A DNA stretch of 64,000 nt, from positions 1,798,001 through 1,862,000 of the forward strand of contig NC_010397.1 in NCBI RefSeq assembly GCF_000069185.1, given 5' to 3'. The position numbers were made by a program, and so were the translations under genes. Origin of the DNA: Mycobacteroides abscessus ATCC 19977 (GTDB lineage Bacteria; Actinomycetota; Actinomycetes; Mycobacteriales; Mycobacteriaceae). This document shows, piece by piece, positions 42,643-51,334 of the stretch. The notes below the pieces were generated by a model. The model worked only from the letters and a program-made list of their open reading frames with translations, was not told the origin of the DNA and ran no database searches. Position 1 is the stretch's first letter. Each line of letters begins with the position of its first letter.

Positions 42643-43185
42643 CTAGTGGCGCGGCAGCATTCTGGAGAGCAGCCGGTCCCGCAACCCGATGGTGTGAAAC
42701 AGCACGGCGCTGACATGGGCAACTATGCAGGCGAGCAACCCATACGCCACCCACGCGTGCGTCTCGCGCAGTAATCCGTACCACTGCACGCTGGTGGGTG
42801 TGATCGACGGAAGACGCAATCCGGCGATCTGCACCGGCACCCCCGAGGCCGATACCAGCGCCCACCCGATCACCGGCTGGGTCAGGAACAACGTGTACAT
42901 CGCCAGCTCCGAGCCCGCCGCGATGAACCGCTCCGGGCCTGCCAATGACAACGGCGGCGGCCGGTGCCAGATCCGGTTGCCGATCCGCAGCACCGCCAGC
43001 ACCAGCACCAGCACGCCGATGGCCTTATGCCAGGCCAGCACCATCGGATAGTCGCCGAGCGACCCGACCAGCAGCGCACCCAGCACCAGCATCGCGATGA
43101 TCGCGACCGCCATCACCCAATGCAGCAGCTGTGCCGCCAACCCGAAACGCTCATCTGCCGGGGGCGCGGTGGTTTCCGTCATCAC
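42643..43185 (-). CDS. Cytochrome b561 family protein
   Basis: A 180-residue protein with four membrane segments. Conserved His residues suited to binding two b hemes are seen in LLHWVMAV, LAWHKAIG, ETHAWVAYG and ACIVAHVSAV. Its ATG overlaps the end of the catalase-like gene (ATGA), so the two are co-translated. The family moves electrons across the membrane; here the likely partner is the exported heme peroxidase encoded upstream. Confidence 0.88.
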   Translation of the reverse strand: MMTETTAPPADERFGLAAQLLHWVMAVAIIAMLVLGALLVGSLGDYPMVLAWHKAIGVLVLVLAVLRIGNRIWHRPPPLSLAGPERFIAAGSELAMYTLFLTQPVIGWALVSASGVPVQIAGLRLPSITPTSVQWYGLLRETHAWVAYGLLACIVAHVSAVLFHTIGLRDRLLSRMLPRH

Positions 43186-44216
43186 ATGTCCTGCCCGAAT
43201 TGCTCCACCGGCGCGGGCGTCTCCCGCGCACGCCGCCGAAACGATTCGGCGTAGATTGCCGCGCGCGCCGCGAGAATCGGATCATCGGACAACTCAATTC
43301 CCGTGGGCAGCACCGTCGGATCAAAGTTGGTGTCCCGGATGTGCTCCTGCTCCCGCGGAATCGCATGTCCTAGCACCAGCGTGCCGGCGTCGATCTGTCT
43401 GCGGTCCGGCGGCCACGGAAGCGTCGGATCATTCGTCGGATCCTGTCCGGGAACACCGATCTGCAGCAGCAGTCGATAGCGCAGCTCACCGAACCGCACC
43501 CGCTGGGCCAGGGCCTCGAACATCCAATTGGGCCCGTCCTTGGCCGCCGTACCGGTGGGGTTCCCGTCGGGCACCACCCGCCACCGCACCGGTGTTCGCA
43601 CACCGTTTTTCGTGACGAAGATGAAGGTGTTGAGGCTCGAATAGCTCGCCGCGGCGAAGGACGACGCCTTGGGCCCGGCTTCGATCAGCTTCTGCGCGGC
43701 CGCCGCGGGCGGGTTGTCCCGCATGAAGGCCGCCACCCGGTCCTTGTCGCCGGACAGCCGCGCCGAGAGCAGCCCGAAGAACATCTCCGGCGTGGGGGCC
43801 ATGAACACCGGGGCCGCGGCCATGGCGGTACGCCATTGCTCTCCACCGGGAAGTGAAAACTCAAGAGCCAGCGCCTGTCCGGAGCCGGTGTCGGGTTGGT
43901 GCGGGTTCTGGCCGCCCACCGAGAACCGTCCGGACACCGGATATACCCCCGCGGTGAACACCGAGGCCGACGAGATCTCCGCGCCCGCGCCATTGCTCTC
44001 GAAACGGCCCGACACCGCAAGGGCTTTGGCGTGATTGCGGCGATACCCGACGAACCGTCCGCCCGTGGCCTCAAACAGGTCGATGAACGAGCGCCCCGTC
44101 AACCGGGAGCCAGCCCGGCCCTCCAATGCCAAGAAGCCGCCCAGACCCGTCACGGTGACGGCTCCGGCAGCGACCAGACCCACAAACATGCGGCGATCCA
44201 GCTTGTGTGCGACCAC
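43182..44216 (-). CDS. Exported catalase-related heme peroxidase
   Basis: A 344-residue protein. The N-terminus (LDRRMFVGLVAAGAV) looks like a signal or membrane anchor. The rest matches the short catalase-related family: GRFVGYRRNHAKALAVSGRF, SVGGQNPHQPD and a late VLGHAIPREQEH. These proteins lack part of classical catalase and act as heme peroxidases. Coupling to the b561 gene downstream suggests a membrane redox pair. Confidence 0.85.
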   Translation of the reverse strand: MVAHKLDRRMFVGLVAAGAVTVTGLGGFLALEGRAGSRLTGRSFIDLFEATGGRFVGYRRNHAKALAVSGRFESNGAGAEISSASVFTAGVYPVSGRFSVGGQNPHQPDTGSGQALALEFSLPGGEQWRTAMAAAPVFMAPTPEMFFGLLSARLSGDKDRVAAFMRDNPPAAAAQKLIEAGPKASSFAAASYSSLNTFIFVTKNGVRTPVRWRVVPDGNPTGTAAKDGPNWMFEALAQRVRFGELRYRLLLQIGVPGQDPTNDPTLPWPPDRRQIDAGTLVLGHAIPREQEHIRDTNFDPTVLPTGIELSDDPILAARAAIYAESFRRRARETPAPVEQFGQDM

Positions 44217-44267
44217 GATGTGAAGGGTAATACCGGATTATGAAGGTCCAATGAAGACAATGAAGAG

Positions 44268-44936
44268 ATGATGAAGCGTCTGATCCTCGGTTTCGGGTAC
44301 GCAGCTCTCGGTATCGGCTGTGCTCTCGGCCAGGTTGCCCCCGCCAGTGCCGACCCCGACATCCCGCCCGTCAGTGAGGCCGCCCGGGCCGCCGGGCTGG
44401 TCGACGTGCGCACCGTGGTGCCCGACGCCGTGATCGACCTGCGCTACGCCACCACCAACAACTTCACCGGTGTGCAGCTGTATCCGGCCGGTGCGCGCTG
44501 CCTGGTGCACGAGTCGATGGCGCCCGGCCTCAAGACCGCCGCCGACACGCTGCGCACCAATGGGGAGCGGCTGGTCTTCTGGGACTGCTACCGCCCGCAT
44601 GAGGTGCAGGTCCGCATGTTCCAGGTGGTGCCCAATCCCAATTGGGTCGCCAAGCCCGGCCAGTACGCCCGCAGCCACGAGGCCGGACGTTCGGTGGACG
44701 TCACCCTGGCCAACGCGCGCGGCCTGGTCGATATGGGGACCGGCTTCGACGACTTCTCGCCGCGCTCGCTGGCTTTTGCCACCGAAGGGGTGAGCCCCGA
44801 CCAGCAGGCCAACCGTGCACGCCTGCGTGCGGCCATGCAAGCCGGTGGGCTGCAGGTGTATTCGGGGGAGTGGTGGCACTTCGACGGTCCCGGCGCGGGT
44901 GAGGGGCGCCCGTTCCTGAACGCGCCCGTCAACTGA
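44268..44936 (+). CDS. VanX-like D-Ala-D-Ala dipeptidase, exported
   Basis: A 222-residue protein with a signal peptide (~1-28, cut at ASADP). The zinc-dipeptidase motifs are complete: DLRYATTNNFTG, DCYRPHEVQ, SHEAGRSVDVTL (SxHxxGxxxD) and EWWHF. The family hydrolyses D-Ala-D-Ala. Export points to wall-precursor salvage rather than vancomycin resistance. It diverges from the catalase-like gene across 51 bases. Confidence 0.9.
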   Translation: MMKRLILGFGYAALGIGCALGQVAPASADPDIPPVSEAARAAGLVDVRTVVPDAVIDLRYATTNNFTGVQLYPAGARCLVHESMAPGLKTAADTLRTNGERLVFWDCYRPHEVQVRMFQVVPNPNWVAKPGQYARSHEAGRSVDVTLANARGLVDMGTGFDDFSPRSLAFATEGVSPDQQANRARLRAAMQAGGLQVYSGEWWHFDGPGAGEGRPFLNAPVN

Positions 44937-45020
44937 CCGTACGGTGGTACCGCAAACCGGGAAAAATTGGGTAGTCCAGTACCCGGTGTGCGGGCGCCCT
45001 GCGGGAGTAATTTCCCTGGC

Positions 45021-45734
45021 ATGGCTGCGTCACCGAATCTTGCTGGACGGCTACATCACAGCGTCCCACTGACGCTACTGACGGCCGCCCTCGCCGCCTG
45101 CGGGGGAGCCGGTGAAACGGTCACCCATACCGTGACCCAGACCGTCACCGATCAGACGACGATCATCCATGAGGGCGGCGGATCCACATCCGGAAAGAAG
45201 CCCAAGGACGACGGGCTCGCGTGGGTGCCCTACGGCCCCAAGGACCCCGCCTTCCCGACGCCGGGCTGGGACGTATACGTCTACTTCCTCAAACATGACT
45301 GCGACAGCCTGAAGAACGTTCAAAACCCCAGCGGCAATCTGTACGACGCCGCGGTGGGGGTGTGCCGTGCCGCGGTGAACGGTGAAGAGAGCCAATGGGA
45401 TGCGGCGGCCAATGCCTTCGCGGCGCGCGGGGCGGGAATCGAGATCGGCCCGGCGCAGTGTGTGGACGACACCATCGCGGCGATGATCACCAAACTCCTG
45501 GCCTGGCATCGGGAGAACCCCGGGCGCCAGCCCGCCTTGACGTTCCCGCAGACCGACGGCCGCACCGCATGCTCGAAGGACAACAACAGCTTTGTGCCGC
45601 CGGATGAGAATGGCGATACCGGTTCCTCCACAACCAGTTCCACCACGTCGAGCACCACCTCATCGACGACCACGACCACGACGACCACGACCACGACGAC
45701 GACGACCACAACGACAACGCCGTCTGCGCGATGA
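45021..45734 (+). CDS. Lipoprotein with poly-threonine tail
   Basis: A 237-residue protein from ATG 45021 (frame open from 44967, but that part has no signal). The signal peptide ends in LAAC. The mature part has a Thr/Val-rich stretch (VTHTVTQTVTD), then a ~150-residue domain with four Cys. The last ~45 residues are Ser/Thr, ending with 18 consecutive Thr (45666-45719). This tail may span or bind the cell wall or be glycosylated. No family is recognised. Confidence 0.65.
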   Translation: MAASPNLAGRLHHSVPLTLLTAALAACGGAGETVTHTVTQTVTDQTTIIHEGGGSTSGKKPKDDGLAWVPYGPKDPAFPTPGWDVYVYFLKHDCDSLKNVQNPSGNLYDAAVGVCRAAVNGEESQWDAAANAFAARGAGIEIGPAQCVDDTIAAMITKLLAWHRENPGRQPALTFPQTDGRTACSKDNNSFVPPDENGDTGSSTTSSTTSSTTSSTTTTTTTTTTTTTTTTTTPSAR

Positions 45735-45736
45735 GG

Positions 45737-46627
45737 TCAGTGCGAGAACTGCCAGTGCACCGAATCGTTCTCGTCCAGCACGATGATGCTGCCGTCGCGG
45801 ATGGTCCAGCCCTCGGTCATCAGGAACAGTCTGCCCCCGGATTCGGCCAGCAGCCGTAAGCCGGTGGTGCGGTACAGCGTTTTGGGGCCGGCGGCGATCT
45901 GCTCGGTACGTACCACGGGAGAGTCGATACCCAACGGGCTTTCGCTGACCGCCGTCGCGCGGGGCAGCGACGACACCGAATCTTCATAGCGCTGCGCGTA
46001 TCCCCGGCCGACGATATCGGCATATCCCTGCACTGCCCAGAACAGCGCCGCCGCAATCACAATGCCGACCAGCACCGCTTCGAGCACATCGTGCGGACGG
46101 GCAATGGCATTACGGGGCCGTGCGCGTTCTCGCCCCTGACGGCTCACATGTCTGCCGTACACCGCCAGTGCCGTGCCGATCGCGATCATCAGCGGCCACA
46201 CCACCGAACCGGGCTCCCAGTGGCGTGTGAGCGCGGGCATCACCACTCCCAGGATCGCGACGGCTAGCCCGCCGAGCATCGTCACCCGGCAGATCGCCCG
46301 GATGGTGTCGGTCATGCCGTCGCGTTCGATCTTCTCGGTCACCGCGCGATGCGCTGCCAGCCAGGCGATTCCGATGACCGCCGTCGCCAGGATCGGCAGG
46401 TACAGGGTGCTGATGCTGCGCAGCACATAGTCCTGAGTGCTGAAGCGAAACAGGCTTACCTCGATGCCCATCCACTGGGACTGCGCGTCGCTGCGTGCCC
46501 AACCGAAATACAGCAGCAGCGCGGTGATCATCGTCAACGGTGTTCCCACCGTGGTGATCACGGCGATGACGGGGCGAAGGATCGATACCGGATCCTCCGA
46601 GTCCTCCGACGCTGTCTCGGCCGGCAT
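45737..46627 (-). CDS. Membrane protein, unknown function
   Basis: A 296-residue protein with five probable membrane segments (about 15-40, 60-82, 100-120, 125-145, 180-200) and a C-terminal extracytoplasmic domain of ~90 residues. I do not recognise the family. It converges on the lipoprotein gene, the two stops being two bases apart. It diverges from the ABC-F unit across ~110 bases. Confidence 0.65.
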   Translation of the reverse strand: MPAETASEDSEDPVSILRPVIAVITTVGTPLTMITALLLYFGWARSDAQSQWMGIEVSLFRFSTQDYVLRSISTLYLPILATAVIGIAWLAAHRAVTEKIERDGMTDTIRAICRVTMLGGLAVAILGVVMPALTRHWEPGSVVWPLMIAIGTALAVYGRHVSRQGRERARPRNAIARPHDVLEAVLVGIVIAAALFWAVQGYADIVGRGYAQRYEDSVSSLPRATAVSESPLGIDSPVVRTEQIAAGPKTLYRTTGLRLLAESGGRLFLMTEGWTIRDGSIIVLDENDSVHWQFSH

Positions 46628-46736
46628 GGCAGCATGCTACGCGCGACGGCCCTGACCTGGCGGGAAAATTCCCTTGCCGCTCAGGCCCGTCGCGCCTATC
46701 CTGGCTGACGTCCTCGTCCCCGACGAAAGGTACGGC

Positions 46737-46748
46737 ATGGATCTGTGA
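46737..46748 (+). CDS. Three-codon leader peptide ahead of the ABC-F gene
   Basis: ATG GAT CTG TGA (Met-Asp-Leu) follows GAAAGG with good spacing. It lies 69 bases before the ABC-F start, and its stop overlaps the first arm of an inverted repeat. Very short leaders that stall ribosomes control several antibiotic-resistance genes. The call is speculative because any three-codon frame can arise by chance. Confidence 0.35.
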   Translation: MDL

Positions 46749-46802
46749 GGTCTGGCAATCCGCCGGCGCGCCATCGCGCGATTTCGGCGACCCCACCTCA
46801 CA
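46744..46802 (+). promoter_or_regulatory. Leader hairpin, possible attenuator of the ABC-F gene
   Basis: TGTGAGGT (46744-46751) pairs perfectly with ACCTCACA (46795-46802), enclosing further GC-rich pairing (CGCCG with CGGCG). The 3' arm directly precedes the ribosome-binding sequence AGGAAGG. A ribosome stalled on the short leader would melt the first arm. No T-run follows, so translational control is more likely than termination. Confidence 0.5.
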
Positions 46803-46816
46803 GGAAGGTTCTTTCC

Positions 46817-48403
46817 ATGTCTGCTGTCATCTCCTGCGGCGCACTCACCTACACACATCCCGATGGCTCCGTCGCGCTCGACGGGCTCGACATGCTGGTT
46901 CCGGCGGGGCGTTCCGGACTGGTAGGTGTCAACGGTTCCGGTAAGTCCACGCTGCTCAAACTCATCGCGGGCGAGCTGCGGCCCACCTCCGGTATGGTGC
47001 ACGCCTCGGGTGAGATTGGTTATCTGCCACAGGATCTCACTATCCGCGCCGATCAGTCGGTGCCCGACCTGCTGGGCCTGACGCCGGTGCTGGCGGCCAT
47101 CGAGGCCATCGAGAACGGCTCCACCGACCAGACCGACTTCGACACCGTCGGTGACGACTGGGATCTGGCCGAGCGGGTGCGTGCCGAACTGGACCGGCTG
47201 GGCCTGCCGGCGGCGGTGCTGGACCGCTCGCTGGGCGAGCTGTCCGGCGGAGAGGTGATTCGGCTGGGCCTGGCCCGGCTGCTGTTGCGGCGTCCCGACG
47301 TTCTGCTGCTCGACGAGCCCACCAACAATCTCGACGGTGAATCCCGGCGGCATCTCTACGACGTGGTGTCCGCCTGGCAGCGCACCCTGCTGGTGGTCAG
47401 CCACGACCGCGAGCTGCTGGAACACGTTGAACGCATCGGCGATCTGCGCGACGGCGGTGTGACCTGGTACGGCGGCGGATACAGCGATTACGCAGCCGCG
47501 GTCGCGGCCGAACAGGAGGCCGCCGCGCAGGCGATCTCCACGGCCAAGGCCGAGGTGCGCCGTGAGCGGCGTGACCTTGCCGAGGCGGAACGGGTGATCG
47601 CGCAGCGCCGCCGCTACGGCGCCAAGATGCAGGCCAACAAGCGCGAGCCCAAGATCGTCATGGGGCTGCGCAAGCGGGCCGCGCAGGAGTCGGCGGCGGC
47701 GCTCAAGCAGACCCAAACCGACCGGCTGGACAAGGCCCGCGAGAATTTGGGCGAGGCGCAGACCCGCCTGCGTGCGGACCGTTCCATCCGTATCGACCTG
47801 CCCGGCACCGAGGTTCCCGCCGGACGCGTCGTGCTCACCACCGAACAGCTGGTGCTGCGCCACGGGGTGCCCGCGCATCTGGATCTGCGGGGACCGCAGC
47901 GTGTCGGCCTGGTGGGGCCCAACGGTTCGGGTAAGACCACCCTGCTGCACACCATCGCCGGACGCATCCCGGCCGCCGAGGGTTCTGCGACGGTGCATGT
48001 TCCGCTCGGGCTCCTGCCACAGCGCCTGGACCTGCTGGACGATTCGCTGAGTGTTGCCGACAATGTGGCGCGCCGTGCTCCACACGCCGACGTCAATGCC
48101 GTCCGGGCCAGGCTGGCGCGATTCCTGTTCCGCGGCAATGCAGCCGACAAACTGGTCGGGGCGCTCTCCGGTGGTGAACGGTTCCGGGCGACACTGGCCG
48201 CCGTGCTGCTGGCGGACCCCGCTCCACAGCTGCTGCTGCTCGACGAACCCACCAACAACCTGGACTTCGCCTCCTACGACGCGCTGGTCTCCGCGCTTGC
48301 CGAGTATCGGGGCGCGGTGCTCGTTGCCAGCCATGACCTGGGCTTTCTGGAGGACATCGGGGCCGCGCAGGTGGACTGGAGACCCGATCCGGTAATCGGG
48401 TAG
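46817..48403 (+). CDS. ABC-F family ribosome-protection-type ATPase
   Basis: A 528-residue protein from ATG 46817, preceded by AGGAAGG. It has two ABC domains and no membrane part. The first has NGSGKSTLL, LSGGEVIRLGLARLLL and LLLDEPTNNLD. The second has NGSGKTTLL, LSGGERFRATLA and LLLDEPTNNLD. Between them lies a ~70-residue basic Lys/Arg/Ala-rich linker. ABC-F proteins act on ribosomes, and some give macrolide or lincosamide resistance. The leader upstream suggests inducible expression. Confidence 0.88.
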   Translation: MSAVISCGALTYTHPDGSVALDGLDMLVPAGRSGLVGVNGSGKSTLLKLIAGELRPTSGMVHASGEIGYLPQDLTIRADQSVPDLLGLTPVLAAIEAIENGSTDQTDFDTVGDDWDLAERVRAELDRLGLPAAVLDRSLGELSGGEVIRLGLARLLLRRPDVLLLDEPTNNLDGESRRHLYDVVSAWQRTLLVVSHDRELLEHVERIGDLRDGGVTWYGGGYSDYAAAVAAEQEAAAQAISTAKAEVRRERRDLAEAERVIAQRRRYGAKMQANKREPKIVMGLRKRAAQESAAALKQTQTDRLDKARENLGEAQTRLRADRSIRIDLPGTEVPAGRVVLTTEQLVLRHGVPAHLDLRGPQRVGLVGPNGSGKTTLLHTIAGRIPAAEGSATVHVPLGLLPQRLDLLDDSLSVADNVARRAPHADVNAVRARLARFLFRGNAADKLVGALSGGERFRATLAAVLLADPAPQLLLLDEPTNNLDFASYDALVSALAEYRGAVLVASHDLGFLEDIGAAQVDWRPDPVIG

Positions 48404-48497
48404 TGCAATACGCAGGCCCCGCACAACCCCGCCTCCACACACTGAGCTCGTCATGTTTCACGACCGCGAATGCGCGGCCATGTCAAGGAGACTCACG

Positions 48498-49532
48498 ATG
48501 TGTTTCATTATCCCTCAAGATGTCCTGCTGCGATTGGCCGACGATGACAGCGTCGCCGACGATTCGCGAACCGCACTGGCGGCCACGGCCGCATCTGAAA
48601 CCGCCTGGCGCACATTGCGTGAGGCGCATACCGAGGCCACCCAGGCGGGGCTGGTCGCCCGCATAGATGCCTTTGCCGGCGTGGCCAAGGCGCTGGCCAA
48701 GGCCCCCGGCACCCCGGTGTTCGACTGCAAGCACACCATGTCGCTGCCGGGGGTCGCGGTGGCTAGCCCGGGCAGCTCTACAGATGCCTCCGCCAAGAGG
48801 GCGTTCACCGAAACCGCTGCGGTGGCAAAGTTTTACAAGGAGTGCTTCGGCCGCAATTCTGTCGACGACGAGGGCATGACGTTGGTGTCCTCCGTGCACT
48901 ACAGCGTGAACTACTCCAACGCGTTCTGGAACGGCTCGCAGATGACCTACGGCGACGGTGACGGGGAGATCTTCGTCGACTTCACCGCGTCGAACGACGT
49001 GATCGGTCACGAGCTGACTCACGGCGTCACCCAGTACACGGCGGGTCTGCTCTACAAGAACGAGGCCGGTGGACTCAACGAGAGCATGTCGGATGTGTTC
49101 GGATCGATGTTCCGGCAATGGAGCGCGGGCCAGACCGTCGATCAGGCCGACTGGTTGATCGGCAAGGACATCATGGGTCCGCGCGCCGTCGCCAAGGGCT
49201 TCACCTGCCTGCGCGATATGGCCGATCCGGGCGCCCGCCACTGCCTGGCGCCGCAGCCGTCGCACTACCGCGACTACGTGCCGGGCAGTGATCCGCACGA
49301 GAGCAGCGGCATCCCCAACTACGCGTTCTACCTGGCGGCGACCAAGCATGGCTCGTACTCCTGGCAGGGCGTGGGGACGGTCTGGTACGAGGCGCTGACC
49401 AGCCCGAAGGCACGTCCGAACATGAAGATGAAGGCCTTCGCCAACCTGACTCGGGAGATCTCCGCGGCCAATACGGCCACCGAGTCCGTCCACAAGGCGA
49501 TTGACGACGCGTGGACCGCGGTCGGGCTGTAG
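48498..49532 (+). CDS. M4 (thermolysin-family) metallopeptidase, protealysin type
   Basis: A 344-residue zinc protease from ATG 48498, behind AAGGAG. The N-terminus (MCFIIPQDVLLRLADD) is a short protealysin-type propeptide instead of a signal peptide. The catalytic domain has HELTH (171-175), NESMSDVFGSM with the third zinc ligand, and a late SGIPNYAFYLAA. The usual M4 length is reached without C-terminal extra domains. The lack of a signal peptide suggests a cytoplasmic zymogen or non-classical export. A near-identical paralogue follows, with an inhibitor gene between. Confidence 0.9.
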   Translation: MCFIIPQDVLLRLADDDSVADDSRTALAATAASETAWRTLREAHTEATQAGLVARIDAFAGVAKALAKAPGTPVFDCKHTMSLPGVAVASPGSSTDASAKRAFTETAAVAKFYKECFGRNSVDDEGMTLVSSVHYSVNYSNAFWNGSQMTYGDGDGEIFVDFTASNDVIGHELTHGVTQYTAGLLYKNEAGGLNESMSDVFGSMFRQWSAGQTVDQADWLIGKDIMGPRAVAKGFTCLRDMADPGARHCLAPQPSHYRDYVPGSDPHESSGIPNYAFYLAATKHGSYSWQGVGTVWYEALTSPKARPNMKMKAFANLTREISAANTATESVHKAIDDAWTAVGL

Positions 49533-49542
49533 CGTCGGCGTC

Positions 49543-49806
49543 ATGGTGGAGTACCTCATCGACAGACGGGGAGGATTCACCGGGCTACCGGCCAGCGGCA
49601 CGGTTACTGACCAGAGCTTGGACCCCGAGGCACGACGTGCACTGGATGGATTGTTGGACAGCCCCGGGTCGCTTCCGAGCGACCCGGGTGCCGACCGTTT
49701 CACCTACACGGTGACCCGCGTCAGCGGTTCCGACCGGACCACCCGCAGCATTCCGGAGAGTCTGCTGCCCGACGCCGTCAGGCAGTGTGTCCAAGAACGG
49801 ATCTGA
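49543..49806 (+). CDS. Emfourin-like M4 protease inhibitor
   Basis: An 87-residue protein from ATG 49543, eleven bases after the first M4 gene. It resembles the protealysin inhibitor emfourin of Serratia in size, beta-rich opening (VEYLIDRRGGFTG) and position next to an M4 gene. The pattern FTYTVTRV and a C-terminal helix are also present. Emfourin blocks the active site of M4 enzymes in the producing cell. The family call is by pattern and synteny. Confidence 0.65.
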   Translation: MVEYLIDRRGGFTGLPASGTVTDQSLDPEARRALDGLLDSPGSLPSDPGADRFTYTVTRVSGSDRTTRSIPESLLPDAVRQCVQERI

Positions 49807-49827
49807 CGAACCGGACTTGACATTTCA

Positions 49828-49869
49828 CCGCTCGCGCGATCAGCGCGCATGGGCGCGAGCGGGTAGGGT
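49828..49869 (+). promoter_or_regulatory. Hairpin and -10 element between inhibitor and second M4 gene
   Basis: CCGCTCGCGC (49828-49837) pairs with GCGCGAGCGG (49853-49862), a perfect 10-bp stem with a 15-base loop and no T-run. It is followed by TAGGGT (49864-49869), a TAnnnT -10 hexamer eight bases before the next ATG. This suggests that one transcript ends and a leaderless one begins here. Confidence 0.45.
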
Positions 49870-49877
49870 CGGTTGGA

Positions 49878-50921
49878 ATGTGCCAGCGTTTCATCATCCC
49901 TCCGGCCGTGCTGTCCCGATTGGCCGAGGACGGCGATATCGCCGAAGACTCACGCGCCGCCCTCTCGGCCACCGCGGCATGCGAATTGTCTTGGCGCACC
50001 TTGCGCAATGCGCACACGCGCGCCACTCAGGCCAGCCTCCTGACAAGCCGGGCCGCCGCCCTCGGAGCCGCCGCCACCGGGCTGGCCAAGGTTCCCGAGA
50101 CGCCCGTGTTCGATTGCCGGCAGACCACCTCGTTGCCGGGCGTGGCCGTGGCCGACCCTGCCACCTCCAAGGACGCCACGGCACAACGGGCGTTCGACGA
50201 GACGGTGGCGGTCGCAGAGTTCTACCGGAACTGCTTTGGGCGCAACTCCGTTGACAACGCGGGGATGACCCTGGTGTCATCCATTCATTACGGCGTCAAG
50301 TACTCCAATGCGTTCTGGAACGGTTCGCAGATGGCCTACGGGGACGGTGACGGCCAGATATTTCTGGACTTCACCAAGTCCAACGATGTGATCGGTCATG
50401 AACTGACACACGGGGTCACGCAATTCACCGCCGGCCTGGATTACGAGAACGAAGCGGGGGCATTGAACGAAAGTGTCTCGGACGTCTTCGGTTCGATGTT
50501 CCGGCAATGGCAGGGGCAGCAGAGCGCGGACAAGGCCGACTGGCTGATCGGCAAGGACATCCTGGGACCGCGCGCCCTCGACAAGGGATACACGTGCCTA
50601 CGCGATATGGCCGACCCCGCCGCCGCGCACTGCCTCTCACCGCAGCCCTCGCACTACCGCGACTACGTGCCGGGCAGTGATCCGCATGAGGGCAGCGGCA
50701 TCCCCAATCACGCGTTCTACCTGGCCGCCACCAAGTACGGCTCCCACTCCTGGGAGGCCGTGGGAACGGTCTGGTACCAGGCTCTCACCAGCCCGAAGGC
50801 AACGAAAAACATGACATTCAAGGCCTTCGCGAAACTCACCCGGCAGATCGCCGCGGGCCGGACCGGGGCAGACTCGCCACAGGCGGCGATCGATGAGGCC
50901 TGGACCGAGGTGGGGCTCTAG
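49878..50921 (+). CDS. Second M4 metallopeptidase, paralogue of the upstream gene
   Basis: A 347-residue zinc protease. The propeptide-like start (MCQRFIIPPAVLSRLAEDGD) and the whole catalytic domain (HELTH 174-178, NESVSDVFGSMFRQW, HYRDYVPGSDPHEGSG) closely match the gene at 48498, so it is a tandem duplicate with the inhibitor gene in the middle. The upstream TAGGGT and the lack of a ribosome-binding sequence suggest a leaderless mRNA. It overlaps the opposing gene by four bases at the stops. Confidence 0.9.
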   Translation: MCQRFIIPPAVLSRLAEDGDIAEDSRAALSATAACELSWRTLRNAHTRATQASLLTSRAAALGAAATGLAKVPETPVFDCRQTTSLPGVAVADPATSKDATAQRAFDETVAVAEFYRNCFGRNSVDNAGMTLVSSIHYGVKYSNAFWNGSQMAYGDGDGQIFLDFTKSNDVIGHELTHGVTQFTAGLDYENEAGALNESVSDVFGSMFRQWQGQQSADKADWLIGKDILGPRALDKGYTCLRDMADPAAAHCLSPQPSHYRDYVPGSDPHEGSGIPNHAFYLAATKYGSHSWEAVGTVWYQALTSPKATKNMTFKAFAKLTRQIAAGRTGADSPQAAIDEAWTEVGL

Positions 50922-51235
50922 TCGTCCTGCCAGAAGTCGGGGCAGGAGATGTCGACGTAGACGGTGGTGAAGGAGTCGACTGGCTTGCCCGAACGGTTCG
51001 GGTTGTGCACCGCCAGCACCCTGCACATGTCCAGCGGGGTATTGCTATTGCCCATCACATAGTTGATCTGGACGTCGTAACCCTGATCCTCGAGATCGGA
51101 GATGGTTTGCGACGGAGACTCCCCGCCGACCGGGAGTGCCGGCGCCGCCGCGGCAACCGCGGGGATGGCCAGGGATAGTGCAATAGCGCCGAGCCACAGC
51201 GGCATTAGCGCGATACGGCCTGTCGCCGAAGCCAT
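50918..51235 (-). CDS. Small secreted protein, unknown function
   Basis: A 105-residue protein with a signal peptide (~1-31, cut near AVAAAAPA). The mature ~70 residues include two Cys (DMCRVLAVHN and DISCPDF) that could form a disulfide. Such small secreted proteins are common in mycobacteria without known role. It converges on the second M4 gene. Confidence 0.65.
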   Translation of the reverse strand: MASATGRIALMPLWLGAIALSLAIPAVAAAAPALPVGGESPSQTISDLEDQGYDVQINYVMGNSNTPLDMCRVLAVHNPNRSGKPVDSFTTVYVDISCPDFWQDD

Positions 51236-51334
51236 GGCACACCTCCAACGGACCGCGACGACCGCCGTCCTCCATCATGTTAGCTCGCGTGGCTGAGGCA
51301 AGATGGCCAGCGACACCTACACGAGGAGAGACCG

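Noticed and set aside
45600..45722. The Thr-codon tract as a DNA-level regulatory repeat
   Set aside because: It is in frame within a lipoprotein gene and continues a Ser/Thr-rich tail, so coding explains it.
46637..48454. A 605-codon open frame on the - strand
   Set aside because: It is antisense to the ABC-F gene, which has two complete ATPase domains; the reverse frame has His/Gly/Gln-rich sequence typical of shadow frames.
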